From positions 6,105,254-6,169,253 of the forward strand of contig JAEVLN010000001.1 in NCBI GenBank assembly GCA_018350325.1: 64,000 nt of DNA, given 5' to 3'. Shown piece after piece: positions 11,440 through 24,298 of the stretch (positions within the stretch are counted from its first letter, which is position 1; every line of letters starts with the position of its first letter). The position numbers and the translations under genes are program-made. This DNA comes from Globodera rostochiensis. Its lineage: Eukaryota > Nematoda > Chromadorea > Rhabditida > Heteroderidae. The notes under the pieces are model-generated. The model had not been told where the DNA came from. It was given only the letters and a program-made list of their open reading frames with translations, and did not search any database.

Positions 11440-14400
11440 TCAACATTTAAGACTAGCTGGTAGTTCCACAGGGAAAGAGACGGGAAACAGCTTCACGTGC
11501 GTTTGCCATTGGGCCGAAATTTGAAAAAAACGCACTCCGCGCCATGCGACTCCGTCAATGAACACCTCCATGGCCGCTTCCTTTTTGCCCCCAATTCCGC
11601 TAGTTGTACACACAATGCGCGTCACGCCAGAGACAACGCGGCTTTGGGAGGAGAAGGCAACACCGGAGGACTCCGTGGACTTCTTGGGTTTGAAGAAAAC
11701 AAAGATTTAGCACCCCCCAGCGAGTTGGATTCGTTCACAACACACACCTGCTTGTTTCGCCTGCCCAATTTGTGCAGCACTTTGTCTTTCTTCCGTTCCT
11801 TCACGAAAAGCATTGACAACAAATTGGACATCGGTTCACGGGCTAAATTGGAAAATTCCCGTTTAAGCACAAAAAGCAGTTGTTGTTGTTGTTGAACAGA
11901 CCAATGGAAAGTGTTCGGACAGACGCCTTCATTGAAAATTTGCTCCCAACATTTGCAGCGTTTGAGTGCCCTCCTCCTCCGTCATGAGGCAAAAAGTAAT
12001 GGCACTGCGTCGTCGACGGAGCCGACGGAAACGGGTAGCCGAGTGGTGACGTCCAGTACTCAATCTGTAGTTCACGACCATCCGAAGCAAAGAGGGGGGA
12101 ACTCGTGAAGGACCTGAATGATTAAAAAGGTCTGAGCTATGCATGGAATTAGGGAGGGAGGGCACATACTTGATGTGGCTTTGTTGAGGAGGCGAACTCT
12201 TTTCAACAATGTCGTCATCCAACGCAGCCTCTTTTTCACGATGAAGTTCGACCAGTGTGGGTATTGTCGGGAACGATTGCGAGTGTTGCGTTGACGACGA
12301 TGGTTTTGTTGACGACGATGCCGCTGAACCGGACGCTGTTGGAGGAGTGGCGACGGCCATGGGTAAAGGAGGAACAACGACCTGTTTTTGGACAAGTAAC
12401 GACTGAGTTAGGGGCAAAATATATATTGTCAGTATTTTTTACTTCCGCTTGACGCTGCTGCTGTTCATCAGCAACTCGCCCGATGTAATGCAACGAAGAA
12501 AATGTTGGGTCGGGAACGGAAGAAGAAGAGGACGACGGATGTTCACTACAAACGCTGGACCCGGTCAAAAGCTCGGCCAGAAATGGCACAAATGCCTGAA
12601 GTTCAAGCTGTAAAAACAAGAAACAATAAAGGACCTGAGGGACCTGTGATCGGCTCTCTGCTTCAATGGAAATTGGGACGGTTAAATGATCAGACGGTTT
12701 GGTCAGCTGAAGCATCACTTCCCCAATGTGGAGATTGGTGTAACGTTGCGTGTCCTGCTCCTTGGTAATGCTCGCTAAACAGTTGCGGATTTCGACGTGT
12801 TCAGCAATTCCCGCACTGTTCGACGACTCTTTGAACAACGTCGAAACATGGCTCAAAATCTTCCAAATCGCTTCAGAATAGCCTCCGAAGCCGGCCACTT
12901 GACTCAACAATCGGCCAACCGCTGTATGAGGGGGAAGGACCAACGAGAAGCGAAGGTAGTTAAGCCAGTCTTCTTTACAAGCCTAAAAATAGAATTTGAA
13001 AAATAAAAACGGGGGGATCAAGCAGCATGACGGCAGCACACCTACCTTATCCTGCAGCAACACAACATATGACTTCAAAACGTTGGCGAGCAGAATGTCC
13101 CCGCCCAAAACGCCAATGGTTATTGTTGGGGGAGAAATTGAATTGTTGTTACAACTGCAGAAAGTGGTGGTGGTGGTGAACCCGTAAAGCCCATTAAAAT
13201 GGTGGTATAACAAACAAATTTTGAATCCTCCAAATGATGGCCTGCATCAGTGCCCGAACACTGACCGACGACGGACAGTCGAGCAAACAAATTGGGTCCA
13301 ACAATTTGTTGTTCACTAAACCATTCCCCATTAGAATAATCGCACTTTTCAGCAAAAATAAATTTGAAGCATGGAGGTACCTTTTGAAATCCATGGCAAA
13401 TCTGCACTTGAGCAAATCCAAATGTGCTCAGGGATTATGTGAGTTGAGGACAACGCACAGAGCCTCGAAAGCTTAATTCAATGGAAAACAGTAGAACAAC
13501 AAGTCGAACGACTACGCGGCGCTCGCTCACCAATTCCTCCATGGACTCGTTGCCCCTGCCCCCTCTATTGGCGGCGTCAGTTGAGACGATGGAATTCGCA
13601 GTGTCCGAATGCTTTAACAGATTTCGTATGCATTGCTGCTGTTGCTGATTCAAACGTATTGAACCCTTTCTTGCGATACTCTAAACAACTCCAAAAATCA
13701 TCAAGCTTCTCCGAAAGATAAAATGACAAACAAACAAACAAATCTAACTCACTTCCGCTTCATCCGGCTTATTGTTGTTAATTGATGGTCGTTCCTCCGC
13801 AGAGCTTATAACCTAAACGACGAATACATTTTTGAAGAAAAACAAAAACTTTCAGCAACATTCACTCGCCTCACTGTCCGCGCTGAGCTCGTCCGACAGA
13901 AACAAGCCTTCCTCATTCTGCAAGTCCATTATTGGCGGCATTATGTCCGATTTTGAGCCAAAAAATGGACGAATCTTTGGACGAGGATTGCTAACTATGC
14001 TAAATGGACACTAAATTTAGTTGAGAATTTGAGAAACAAACAACATTAGTTGCACCTCAATTTGTCGTCCTCAATTTCGGGTCCGGAGTCGCTAATGTTC
14101 TCCAATTCTTCAAAAATCTCCTGCAATTCCAACTCAGTCGGCTGCACAATTGACCCCGAAGTGTGTGGCCCCTCTTCCTCCGCCGCCATCACCTAAAAAC
14201 AACGAATTTTGCAACAGAAGAAGCTGAGGAAGTTCATGTCAAAAATTAGAGAAATTGGCGAGCGAGTACACCTTGCCCCAACAAGATGGCAAACACGAGA
14301 ACCAAACGCGTCATCATTGAGGTACCCATCAAGGATGTGCCATTCCTTAAGGAAGTGCCATTCCATTTTCAAAAATACGGACTCAACCGGAATACTGGAC

Positions 14401-15720
14401 AACCACCTGGGGTGGCATTTCTACTGACGTATTTCTTCCTAAATATGGAATCAACCAAAATCACGAAATCTGCGGAATACCTTCCCTGATCAACAGCTCA
14501 ACCTCCCGATTGTATCCCTACATTAAACCAACTACATTAGTCATTCGGACAACAATTTACAAAACAACATCCATCAAACGTTTACTTCGTCTGGCTTGAA
14601 CTTGCGCAGCAGAGCGATCACTTTCTGTTTGATGTTCCGTTGTTTCAGAAAATTCTTCTGTCTTCGCCCAAAGTACTCGGCCGTCGTCCCGTGATGATGA
14701 CCACCGTTGGTCGCGGTCCTCGGCGTGAATTCCATGTCGGACTCGCCGCTCTCGTCGGCGGACGAAAACTCTTCCGGCTCCTCCTCACTGAGCAGCACCA
14801 TCGGCTCCTTTTCGTTTATGGTCGCCACAACGCGTTGTCGCCCCGATGCTCCACCGCAAGGCTCAATGGACGATTCCGCGGGCTTCGTGTAACAATTTGT
14901 AATTTCAATTTTTCCCGCATGCAATTCTTAACAATTTGTTTTAAATTTATGAAATTTGATGAGAGCTGGAACGGCGGACATGCACTGAGTTTCTCGAAAA
15001 CAAAATTCATCCAAATTTGTTAACCAACCAACCTCTCATGGAATGGCGGACTTTCTGCTGAAGACAGGTCGTGTCCCAAATGATCACCTCGCGGGAGCCG
15101 CCGAATTGCAAAATTTCGTCCAAATTCAAATGACCCATCGCGAGCGTTTTGAAGCCGGGAATTTGTCGATTTTTATAGCGCTTCCGGCGCTGTATCAGAA
15201 TTTGTAGGATGTTCGGCTTGCGTTTGATGAAGTGGCAGTACTCAAAAAAATGCGCATGTTTTTTGTCCGATTAAAATTGATTGGTGGAGGACAGAAAAAT
15301 ACCTGAATTATGAAAGAAATGTCCAAAGGGATGTCCAGTTTGGACGACGAAATACTCAGGTCATTTGTTCGCAGCGTCCGCTTGTTGTTCTAAAAGTCGA
15401 TCAAACAACAACAACAAAAACAATTCACTTCACGACCAACCTGAAGTCGGATGGCAATTGTGAACGGAATGTGTTCACTGATCGTCAAACTTTTCGTAAA
15501 ACACAATCTCGTGAACACCATGGACAACACCCTCAAAAAAGTTCCGATCAAATTGGAAACATTGGGGGGCTAAGAAACATTGGCACCTTTGCACAGCGAT
15601 CGGCGACGAAGTCCGATCGACGTCCCAATTTGCGTAAAATCGCATTGGCAAGACGGCCATGGCGGACGAATGTTTGGCCGGGTTCATATCGACTTGCAAA
15701 TTGGACGATTTGTTGGCCAT
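11440..15720 (-). CDS. pacs-1: PACS-family sorting adaptor
   Basis: Phosphofurin acidic cluster sorting protein, a cytosolic adaptor that links acidic-cluster cargo to coat proteins and controls membrane traffic. The N-terminus carries the furin-binding region: [15 protein letters not shown], corresponding to the YATWEVDRSS core in vertebrate PACS, then the [13 protein letters not shown] segment. The middle has an acidic Ser/Glu stretch ([18 protein letters not shown]), [18 protein letters not shown], and [21 protein letters not shown]. The C-terminus ends with [20 protein letters not shown] and HVKLFPV, the hallmark PACS end, before TGA at 11440. The start is taken at 15720 (MANKSSN). An in-frame ATG at 15756 would add 12 residues. 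Many short introns; not every exon edge was traced. The middle region (about 12200-13700) is Ser/Gln-rich and less conserved. Confidence 0.9.
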
Positions 15721-16087
15721 CGTACTTTTAAACAACGGTTTTTGGACCAAAATCATTAAGTCAATAATTAAAAGTATTAAAGAAAATTAAAACAAGTTAA
15801 AATAAAATGCGGATTTTTACTTTTCCAAGAAATATATGTTCAACGGTCAACAACAATGCCGCATCACAACAAAACTGGGTGCAAAGAAGAAGACAAGGAT
15901 TTTGTGGAAAGAATTGACGGTAATAACAACAAGGAGGAAACTGGAGTCAGAGTCAACCAACCACAAATGAGCGCCGAATTGAAAGAATTGTAAATTGAAT
16001 TTGTTGTTGTTTAAGGGTTTATGGGACGGAAAAATATAGTAAAATCAGTGTCATGTCATTTAAGGGTTTCCTCGGCCACCTCCCTCA

Positions 16088-19000
16088 TCAAACGGTTGGG
16101 GTGTCCTTCTTCTCCTGCGTCGGCTCCTCCTTCACCACAACAACCGCCGCCTCTTCTTCCGCCTCTTCCTCCTCCTCCTTTGCTTTGTCCTTGTCATCCT
16201 TTCCCTCCTTCCGTTTCATCCTGAACGCCGTCCTAAAGTGCTCGTCGTACTCCTCGGCGACTTCCTTCGCTACTTTGTACAGCGGATCCTTTGGCTGAGC
16301 AATGTAACTCAACCCGTTCGCAATTTCGGTCAGCATCTTCTAAAAAAAGAAAGCATTCTTCCATGTAAAAAAGCGGACTTAAAAAGACAAACGGTGAAAT
16401 CGTTGATCAAATACCACCGTTCGCCCTTCGAAAGTTTATTCTTTGAGCACAATGCCTCCAAATCGGGATTTTTCCAAAAGTCATAAGCATATGAATTGTG
16501 ATGAATCTACAATAAAAATTGTTATTTTATTGTTAGCAAAAAGGGGGGGGGGTAATTCGCACTTTGACTCCCCGATGGTCCGATCGGGTCAAATGCGTAA
16601 GGGGAACCAAACGCTCATCCAGAATGAACTCGCTTCTAAACGCGGGCACAAAGTTAATTTGGCTTCCACTCAGACACTGTGCTGAAAGGCCGCTCAATGC
16701 GAATACGGGATTCTAAATTGTTGGCATTGGAATGGGTAATAAGCAAAAAAAAAAAATATTATTATTTATTAGAGAAAGGACGATCGAGATTTTCTTTTGA
16801 GATTCTCGATCGTTTCTCAAGTCCTTTTTCTATTATTTTATACATCCAGCCGACGGTCGACGGATGCCAACTGAAGACAGGCCAACATCAGTTCGTCCAC
16901 CTCCTGATTATGCTTCTCAATTTCGGTAGCAATTATCTCGTTCATTGGAGGCAGAATGGGCTTAACGTAGAAAAAAAGTGCTCTTTATTAAGTCTTGGAG
17001 TTGTTAATTACAATTGCTTCCGTTTTAATCGCCAAGTTGTCGTAGAATGGTAACATTTTCTGCGTGAAAATATACGCCAAAATACAAACCCAATCATCCT
17101 GAACAGTTCAAAATTATAAAAATGATCAATCTCAGTCAGGGGAGAGAACTTGCCTTTGCTGGACCCAAATCACCTTGATGAAAAAGATTGCTTTTTCCAA
17201 AGTATCGATGAAAAACGCCCTCCTGCAACAAACGGACAAAGACCAGATTGCCCGGTTCTCGCTGGCTCATATGGAGAGCAAATTGAGCAAAACCGTGCAA
17301 GTAGCACTGAAGCAGTACAAGTCAAAAAAAATATATACAAAAAGCTACCTTTTCATCAAGCATTTGAAGGCGTCTAAGAAGCTGAACATTAAAAAGTGCA
17401 AGGCTTTTGAGCATCCGTGTGAAAACAAGCAATTCCTCCGATTTTTCCTCGCGGTTTTCGACCAGTTTATGTTTAGTCTTGAGCACAAATGGGGCCATCA
17501 ACAAGGTAAGTGCGGCCTAAACAAAAATTTGAAGTAAAATCCAAACGCACTGGCAATCCGGAAGTACCTTTCTTCGCACGACTTCATTTTGTACATCGGA
17601 GGTGTCCAACAATTGCTGTTTCTGTCCCTTTCCAGCCCCTCCTCCCTTCAGCTTTTGCGGTTCGTTCGTCTCCAATTTGTTGCGCTTGCCGTCAATTCCC
17701 GAGTTTATGTACGCAAAAAGACGGAGCAAAAATGCGGCCGTAAATGGCGCATTGCCACGAAGTGTGGCCAAACTTGCAGTCAGAAGACGACGAATTTTAC
17801 TGCAAATTTCATTTTTTTATTGTTTTTTGTTTGTTTGTTTAGGGTCAAACCTGGTGGGTAATGACATGAAGATGACCGTCCCAGCTGGGTCAAAACCACG
17901 ACGACCAGCTCGACCCGACATTTGTCGAAATTGAAGCGGCGTCAATTTTGGAGTGTCAATTCCAAAAACGACTGTTTTGCATGGCAAGTTCATACTAAAG
18001 GACGTATTTTAGGCAATAGTAGTGACAAGTGAAAGTTTACCCAAGAGCCAATGTCGACGTGGAAAAGACGACACCCAAAAAACCTCTACGGAACAATGCC
18101 TCAACAGCAGACCGTTCAGCATTCGACAAACCGTCATGATGGAATCCAATGCCACGCTCAAAAAGTTTCACCAAAATCTCTGTGGACTTCTTCATCGGAT
18201 CTTTGCTCTTTGTTTTTCTCATTCGTTCGACAACTCTGTTGTAAATGTCCTCATCAGTCCAAGGTCCGTACAATTTGAACCTGAAGCAAAACAATTGAAC
18301 GCTTTCAACTTCTGCTATTTGCCCTTCACCGATTCAAATCCTCTCGCATTCGAATGCGCAAAAGTGCGAATTGGTCACTGTCCGCCGGTGACGTGTCGTC
18401 CTTTTTTTCGCCCCGTTCAACGTTCCCTTCCTCGTCCGTCCGTTTCGTCTTCCTTTTTGCCGCCTTCTCCTCCTCATCCCTTTTTCGTTTTGCTAATTTT
18501 TGCGCTTTCTAACAAAAAATTAAATAAATATGTACAAAAATGTTAAAATACTTACTTCTTCCGCCTTAAAGTTGTAGCGATTCTGGAACATGGGACTCGA
18601 CTTGTAATTTTCCTCTCGCTTTTGCAGCTCGTTGAACACTCGAATTGCCAAATGCTCGCAAATCTCCCGGTCGTCATTGAAGCACAGTGCCGGAATTTGC
18701 GCTTTTTGTTTCAGTTGGTCAATCAGACGCATAATGTTAAAGAGGGCAGAGTTTCGCTTAAAATGTCGATAGAAAACCCCATTAAAATCTCAAAAAGCTA
18801 CCATGTTGGACAATTTTGAGCGCTTCTCAAACTCATCGCGAATTTCTGCCTCAAATCTGTTGAATATGCGATCAATTTTGCTCTTGTCCTCCTGCATCCA
18901 ATGCACAAATCTGTCTTTTAACGCTGTCTCAAACTTGCGCAAATGCTGTCGATTCAGCCACACCGGGTCATCTGCAGAATTGGCAACAAAAAACTGTTTG

Positions 19001-22000
19001 AAATATTTGCACGGCTCGAACTCTTCCCTGAACAAATTCCGTTCCGATCAGGTCGAAAACCTTTCCGTCTTCCCCCACTTGACTGTCTCGTCCACATCGC
19101 TCATCATTTGGTAAAGCTCAAGCACTTGGCGTGCAGTGAGTCGCTGATCCGCTGGAATTCCAAACATACGCAGTTTGTCCAATTTGTAAACAGAAAATGG
19201 ATTGAAAAATTGAATCACATCACTCCAAGTCGCCCTAAAAATTTCAGAATTTTTAATTTCTTTACTCTCTCTGACGCACTGTGATTCGCTGGGCACCGGC
19301 GAATTGTTATTAGACGCTCGACTAGTAACACTGGCTCTTTCATTAGCGGAAGCCGTTGCTTCTTCAACGAGTTCATCGGCAATGTCACCGGAAGCAACGC
19401 TTGACCCCCGAAGAAATTTGGTTTCGTCCGTTTCGAATTGAACGCCTTTCGGACAGTCCTAAAAATTGGGACAAAAACTAAAATGGGTTCACAAAGTGCA
19501 GCTGTTTATTGGGTACACATCCCCCAAGTATTTCCGCTGGTTTCATCCACACTAGAGATCAGACCGATCGAGATTCTCGATCGAAATCCCGACCGGGCCT
19601 TAAGTCCGAACTCTAATCCACCGCATGGTGTTAATGATTGCCTAATATGTGCAAAGTCTTTCTTACTCGGATCTTTTGCACCGCTATCTCCAGCTCAGAC
19701 CATCGCTCGTCATAAGTGATCTAACAATTAAAGGCAATTAAGATTTGAAAAATGCGTTTAAAAAACCACTCACCAATTCCACTTTGCGTGCAGAAGTGTC
19801 ATCAATTGGCTTCAACTGTTCGGCCTCCTGGAGCCAATTGCGCAATTCCTCAATGTTGCCGATTGTGGCCGAAAGTGCAAGGAATGGACAACGGATTAGC
19901 AAGAAAATGTGCTCCCAAATATGGCCAAGAGACAAGCCTTGGGTGTCCTTTTGACTAAAGAGTTTCGTTGTTTATAATAAATTCATTGTTCAAGACAAGA
20001 TAAAGCCAACTTGATGCAGTGGACTTCGTCAAGAATGACATATCGTATGCGGGAAATGAATTCTTGACATTTGCTGCTTGTGGAGAGAAGAATTTGCTCA
20101 AAACAGTCGGGAATGGTGACCAACACTTGGCAATTCAGCGGATTGTTGACTGGAAATAAGCAACAACGGTCAGAGTCTAGCTTCACTTTAATCAAAAAGC
20201 TTACGAATTTCGTTGGTGTAAATGCCGTACAACACCTTTCCACCAGACATATTCTTAGACTAAACAAAAATGCATCACAAATCAAACTCAAAAAAATGAG
20301 GCAGCATTACCCGAAAACGCGCATACACCGAACCGATGTACTGGTTGGTGAGCGCCTTTGACGGAGAAATGTAGACAACGACGTCATCGTTGCTTTTCCG
20401 CAACACTTTTTCAATGCAATAGTAGGAGACGAACGTTTTGCCGGCCGAAGTGGGAGCCACAATCAGAGCAGACTTATCTAAATTGTAGTAGATTCATAAG
20501 TTAAAATGGGGCTTTCCCCATCGTTCAAATTGTTTAAGCCTCCAAATGGGGGCAACCTTGGTCAACGGCATCCAGCATCTTCCTCTGCCATGCATCTGGC
20601 AAAAAGCCGGTGACCCGTTCGTCCTTTTTCGGCTCCGACAAAATGTCCAGCATTCGTCCACCGTACTGGAGTTGATAGTACACAAGGTTAATGTCCAAGC
20701 TGTACGCCTTCTCCGGCCGTCGTTTTGAAGAATTCGCGATACTGAAGCCCAAAGAGGCCCAAAGGTGTTGAATCTGAAAAGCAGTAGAACGCATGGAGTT
20801 TTTTATTTCAAACACTAAGAAATGTATACTTTTTCTTTCTGCGGGATGTCTAAGTATTCGTAGTATTTGTTCAAAATCACTTTGATTGACTCAACAAGTT
20901 CTAAAAGACACAATCGTTTTTGAGCCATTTTGGTAATTGAATTAATTACCCAATGCCGCCATCCGTTTCTGATCGATACTTTCAAAAGCATCCAAACGAT
21001 CAAAAAACATTTCGTTGTACCGCAACATTTTCTGATACATGCACAACGCCTTGGACTCGTCCAGTTCCAATCGACGCAGCAAATCGTCGAGAGCGGCAAT
21101 GGCCTACAATAGGGACAATAATACATTTTCCTTTTTAACAATTTGAGATTTAGCATAAATTATTACAAATGGTGAGTTTCTTTGATTATAAACTCACATT
21201 GGCCTTTATCCCGGTGGCATATTCAATCTTTTGCTTGTCACTGTCCACCTGTTCTTTGTTCTTTTTTTCGCGACTTTCCTTCAAAATTTGGTCCTTTTTG
21301 CTCAGCTGAGTGCCGGCCTTTCCGCCTCCCGCCCCGGGCTTTCCGCCCTTTTTCCCCGCTTTGCTGCCAGTGGCCGCCTCCTTCTCCTTTTTGCCTTCTT
21401 TTTCCTTTTTCTCAATTTGCTTTCCGTTCGTTTCAACCTCCACGACATTTGTTTTGGGCACTCGTGTAAAGTCCACCAACATTTGGCCTTCGAGTGAATC
21501 GGAGAAAAGTTGATACCTTAAAAACGGAGTTGTTTGGCGTTACATCAACAGAAAATTTTGGATCATTTTGGGTACCATTTAGAAAGATCCTGACGTCTGT
21601 ACAACAACCGGTTCGCTTTTCTTGAATCGGCCAATTGCGTTTTTTCCCATTCTCTTTGCTCTTCCTCTCGGATCAGCAACGGGTCTTCAATGTTATTGAA
21701 CTTCCAACCCAGCTGGGTTTGAGCTTGTTTAGAGAAATCGAGCGGAAACGTTTTAATGCACTTCTGATGAGCGTCCACATTCTGTGCAAAAATTGTGTTT
21801 GGAAAATATAAAATACGGCAAAAGCAGCACCTCAATTAAATCCGGGATAAATTGACGAAGCAGTTCATTGTTGACCGTATAAAAAGGACACTGTTCAATT
21901 GCATTTTGACGTGCCGAATTCTCTGACGGAGACATCGGGTCAAGCAATTTGTCCTCCAAATCGGTTGGAATTGCCACGGCGAGCCCCGCGCTTTTATGCA

Positions 22001-23656
22001 ATTGAGCAAATTTTTCTTGTCTTCGCAGCGGTAATACCTTTTAATGAAGAATTGATTAATAGAATATATATATATATATATATATATATTGTAATAAAAG
22101 TATAAAACACCTTTTCGCCAGACATAATCCTTCTGAAGCAGGTGAACACCATCCGACCATCCCAAAGGTCATCGAGGGCAAAATGAATGGACTAAACGCA
22201 AGAAATAAGAAAATCCAACAAAGTTCACGCCAACCTCGGCAACGGAACCGGACAGCAATTTCTGTGCCCTCTCCAACAATTTTCGACGAAATTTGTTCGC
22301 TGTCGGCGACGGTCCCTTCCTCTGCTCTTCCTCCACGTCCAAATAGCGACGCTTCACGCCCAATTCCACACAAACCAGTGCCGACAAAAGGACGGCATTG
22401 CAAAATTTTTGAAATTCCTCAAACGTTTCGCCGTCACTTTCAGTCTCTTTGAGCTCTTCACACAAAACGACGGCCCAAAACTCGGCGATGTCCCGGCAGG
22501 AGGCTACCAACTGGGAATTGAGTGGCCGAGAAGTCTCTGCAAAATAGCGACATCATTAATTAATGGGCAAAATGTAAATACATAAAAATCGAATAGTAAG
22601 TGGGTCAAAAAAAATTGAAGCTAACAGCTTAACACTAAGCGCACTTACGGTTCGGACATTCGGGCCATTTGTCCCTGATTTTTTGCTTAAATTTGTCGAT
22701 ATTCAACGGAACTGTTGAGAATCGGAACGCATTGACAGATGTGAAATTTATGACGAATCCGCTGAACAACACCACCGGAATCGCTTCGTTTATTAGAGCA
22801 AAAGCTAAATTTCGAAAAAAAAAAAAAAAAGAATTAAAAGAACATGATCCCTCATCAAAATCTGACCCAATGAAATGAAACGGTCGGCGAAATTGATCGG
22901 CTCGTTCACAATGTTTGGCGGATTCTCCAACGACAAAAGCATAAACGAAGGCGTCAACTGATGCAAATACTCGTTCCATTTCTCGTCAAGAGGCGACTTG
23001 AACGTGTCCAAATCGTCGGCCCACTTGCTCTTGGCCACCCAGCTGAGTAGAAACGGGTGCAGGAAGGCGAGAAAGGCGTCCTGTTGGAACAGCGGCGCAA
23101 GTTCAGTGAATGTCACCAATTTGAACTTGGCGTTGAGTTCTTCGAGTCCCCCCAAGAATTGTTTAACCTGCACAAATTAAAGTTAATTAATTAATTAATT
23201 CTCCGCCAACGCTTGGGGGGAGGGAATAACAGAAACCTGTTCACAAAGAACGATGGTTTGCCCGCCGAGCGTCCAATTATGATAACGATGCGCACACAAT
23301 TCCAGAAGAAGCGAATCCAAAGAGATCACAAAAATCTCAACGTCCGCAAACTCTGCAAAAATTAAATGTTTTTTAAGGCAAAAAGTCGTTGACCGTTTTT
23401 AACCTGCGATGATGTCACTATATGGGCAAGGAATAAGCCTGATTGTTTCCAGATCAAGTTGATGGTCGCCTTGAACAAAAAGACGTTTTACAATTTATAC
23501 TTTTTATATGCCAAGCAATCACAAAGTTTTTTGAATTTAAAAAAAAATTCGAAAAAAATGATGTTTCTGGGGTTTCCAGATAGGCAAAATCCCGAATGCA
23601 AGTACAACGTCACCTTCAATCGCAGCGTATTCGTTTGTTTCAGATGGTTCTTCCAT
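16088..23656 (-). CDS. DDX60: DDX60-like DExH-box helicase
   Basis: Large Ski2-like RNA helicase of the DDX60 family, whose mammalian members are interferon-linked antiviral factors; the nematode role is unknown to me. Exon 1 starts at 23656 ([15 protein letters not shown]) and joins [17 protein letters not shown]-terminal part: [27 protein letters not shown]. Helicase motifs: Walker A APTSAGKT near 20440, [16 protein letters not shown] box in ILDEVHCI near 20010, SATIGN near 19865, GFHHDGLS and [13 protein letters not shown] near 18040-18130, and [12 protein letters not shown] near 17900. The C-terminus is a Glu/Lys-rich acidic tail ending in TPTV and TGA at 16088. Several introns carry repeats, including two hAT-type miniature elements and a TA microsatellite (22066-22090). 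The protein is probably over 1500 residues. Confidence 0.9.
16770..16832. mobile_element. 63-bp hAT-type miniature element in a DDX60 intron
   Basis: Starts TAGAGAAAGGAC and ends GTCCTTTTTCTA (inverted), with an internal palindromic core of GATCGAGA and TCTCGATCG. Flanks TTATTTAT and TTATTTTA match at 6 of 8 positions, consistent with a decayed 8-bp duplication. It is the same length and core as the copy at 19553-19615. Confidence 0.65.
19553..19615. mobile_element. 63-bp hAT-type miniature element in a DDX60 intron
   Basis: Starts TAGAGATCAGAC and ends GTCCGAACTCTA. The core is CGATCGAGATTCTCGATCG, a perfect palindrome apart from its centre. Flanks ATCCACAC and ATCCACCG share the first six of eight bases. 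Same family as 16770-16832 and related to 42523-42609. Confidence 0.7.
22066..22090. repeat. TA-dinucleotide microsatellite in a DDX60 intron
   Basis: About 12 TA units in the intron between two N-terminal exons of the helicase gene. A simple repeat with no other feature. Confidence 0.9.
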
Positions 23657-24298
23657 TTTAAAATTAACAATACAACAATATTTCTAAAATAGTGTTTATC
23701 CGAGAATTATAGATACAATTATTCAACATCAATTGTTAGAAACTATGTACAAATCTTATTGTTGGCACACAATCAAGGCCGCCCTCCCCCTCCAACAAAA
23801 AAAAAATCTGTTTTTTACACCCGAAAAAAATGAATTGAAGGAAAATTGGCTCTGAGGTTTTAGCCTCTTTTTGTAGTTTTGAAGGCCAAAAATCTAGTTT
23901 AAACAGAGCTGCAACTTCTGCAGATTTAGCGCCTCATTTCGGGCATTTAGGAAAGACCGCATAAGGTTTTGTTTGGCATGTGGATTTACGGCTCCAAGTC
24001 AGCTAAAATGCACAACATCCCAAGAAAAGTTGAAGAATTTCACCTGCCCTTATTTCAAAATTCGAATTTATCCGCTAGGTTGGCGAAATGTTTGTTGTTC
24101 GTCGCGCAATCCTTTAAATTGTGTTAGCCAACATTTTTCTGCGTTTCGTTCCCCGCTTTAAAATTGCTGATGAATAACCCGCTAACTTCTTTCACCTTTG
24201 CACCGTCCGTTACTTCTATCAAAAAACAGCTAATATTTGCCTTTGTGCAACATTTATAAGCATTTTCTTTTATATTAACATTTTGCCCAGCAATCTGC
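23657..24298. other. Divergent intergenic region between DDX60-like and TMED10 genes
   Basis: About 640 bp separating two divergently transcribed genes, so it should hold both promoters. AT-rich, with a C/A-rich patch near 23785. I see no clear TATA box or named element. Confidence 0.4.
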
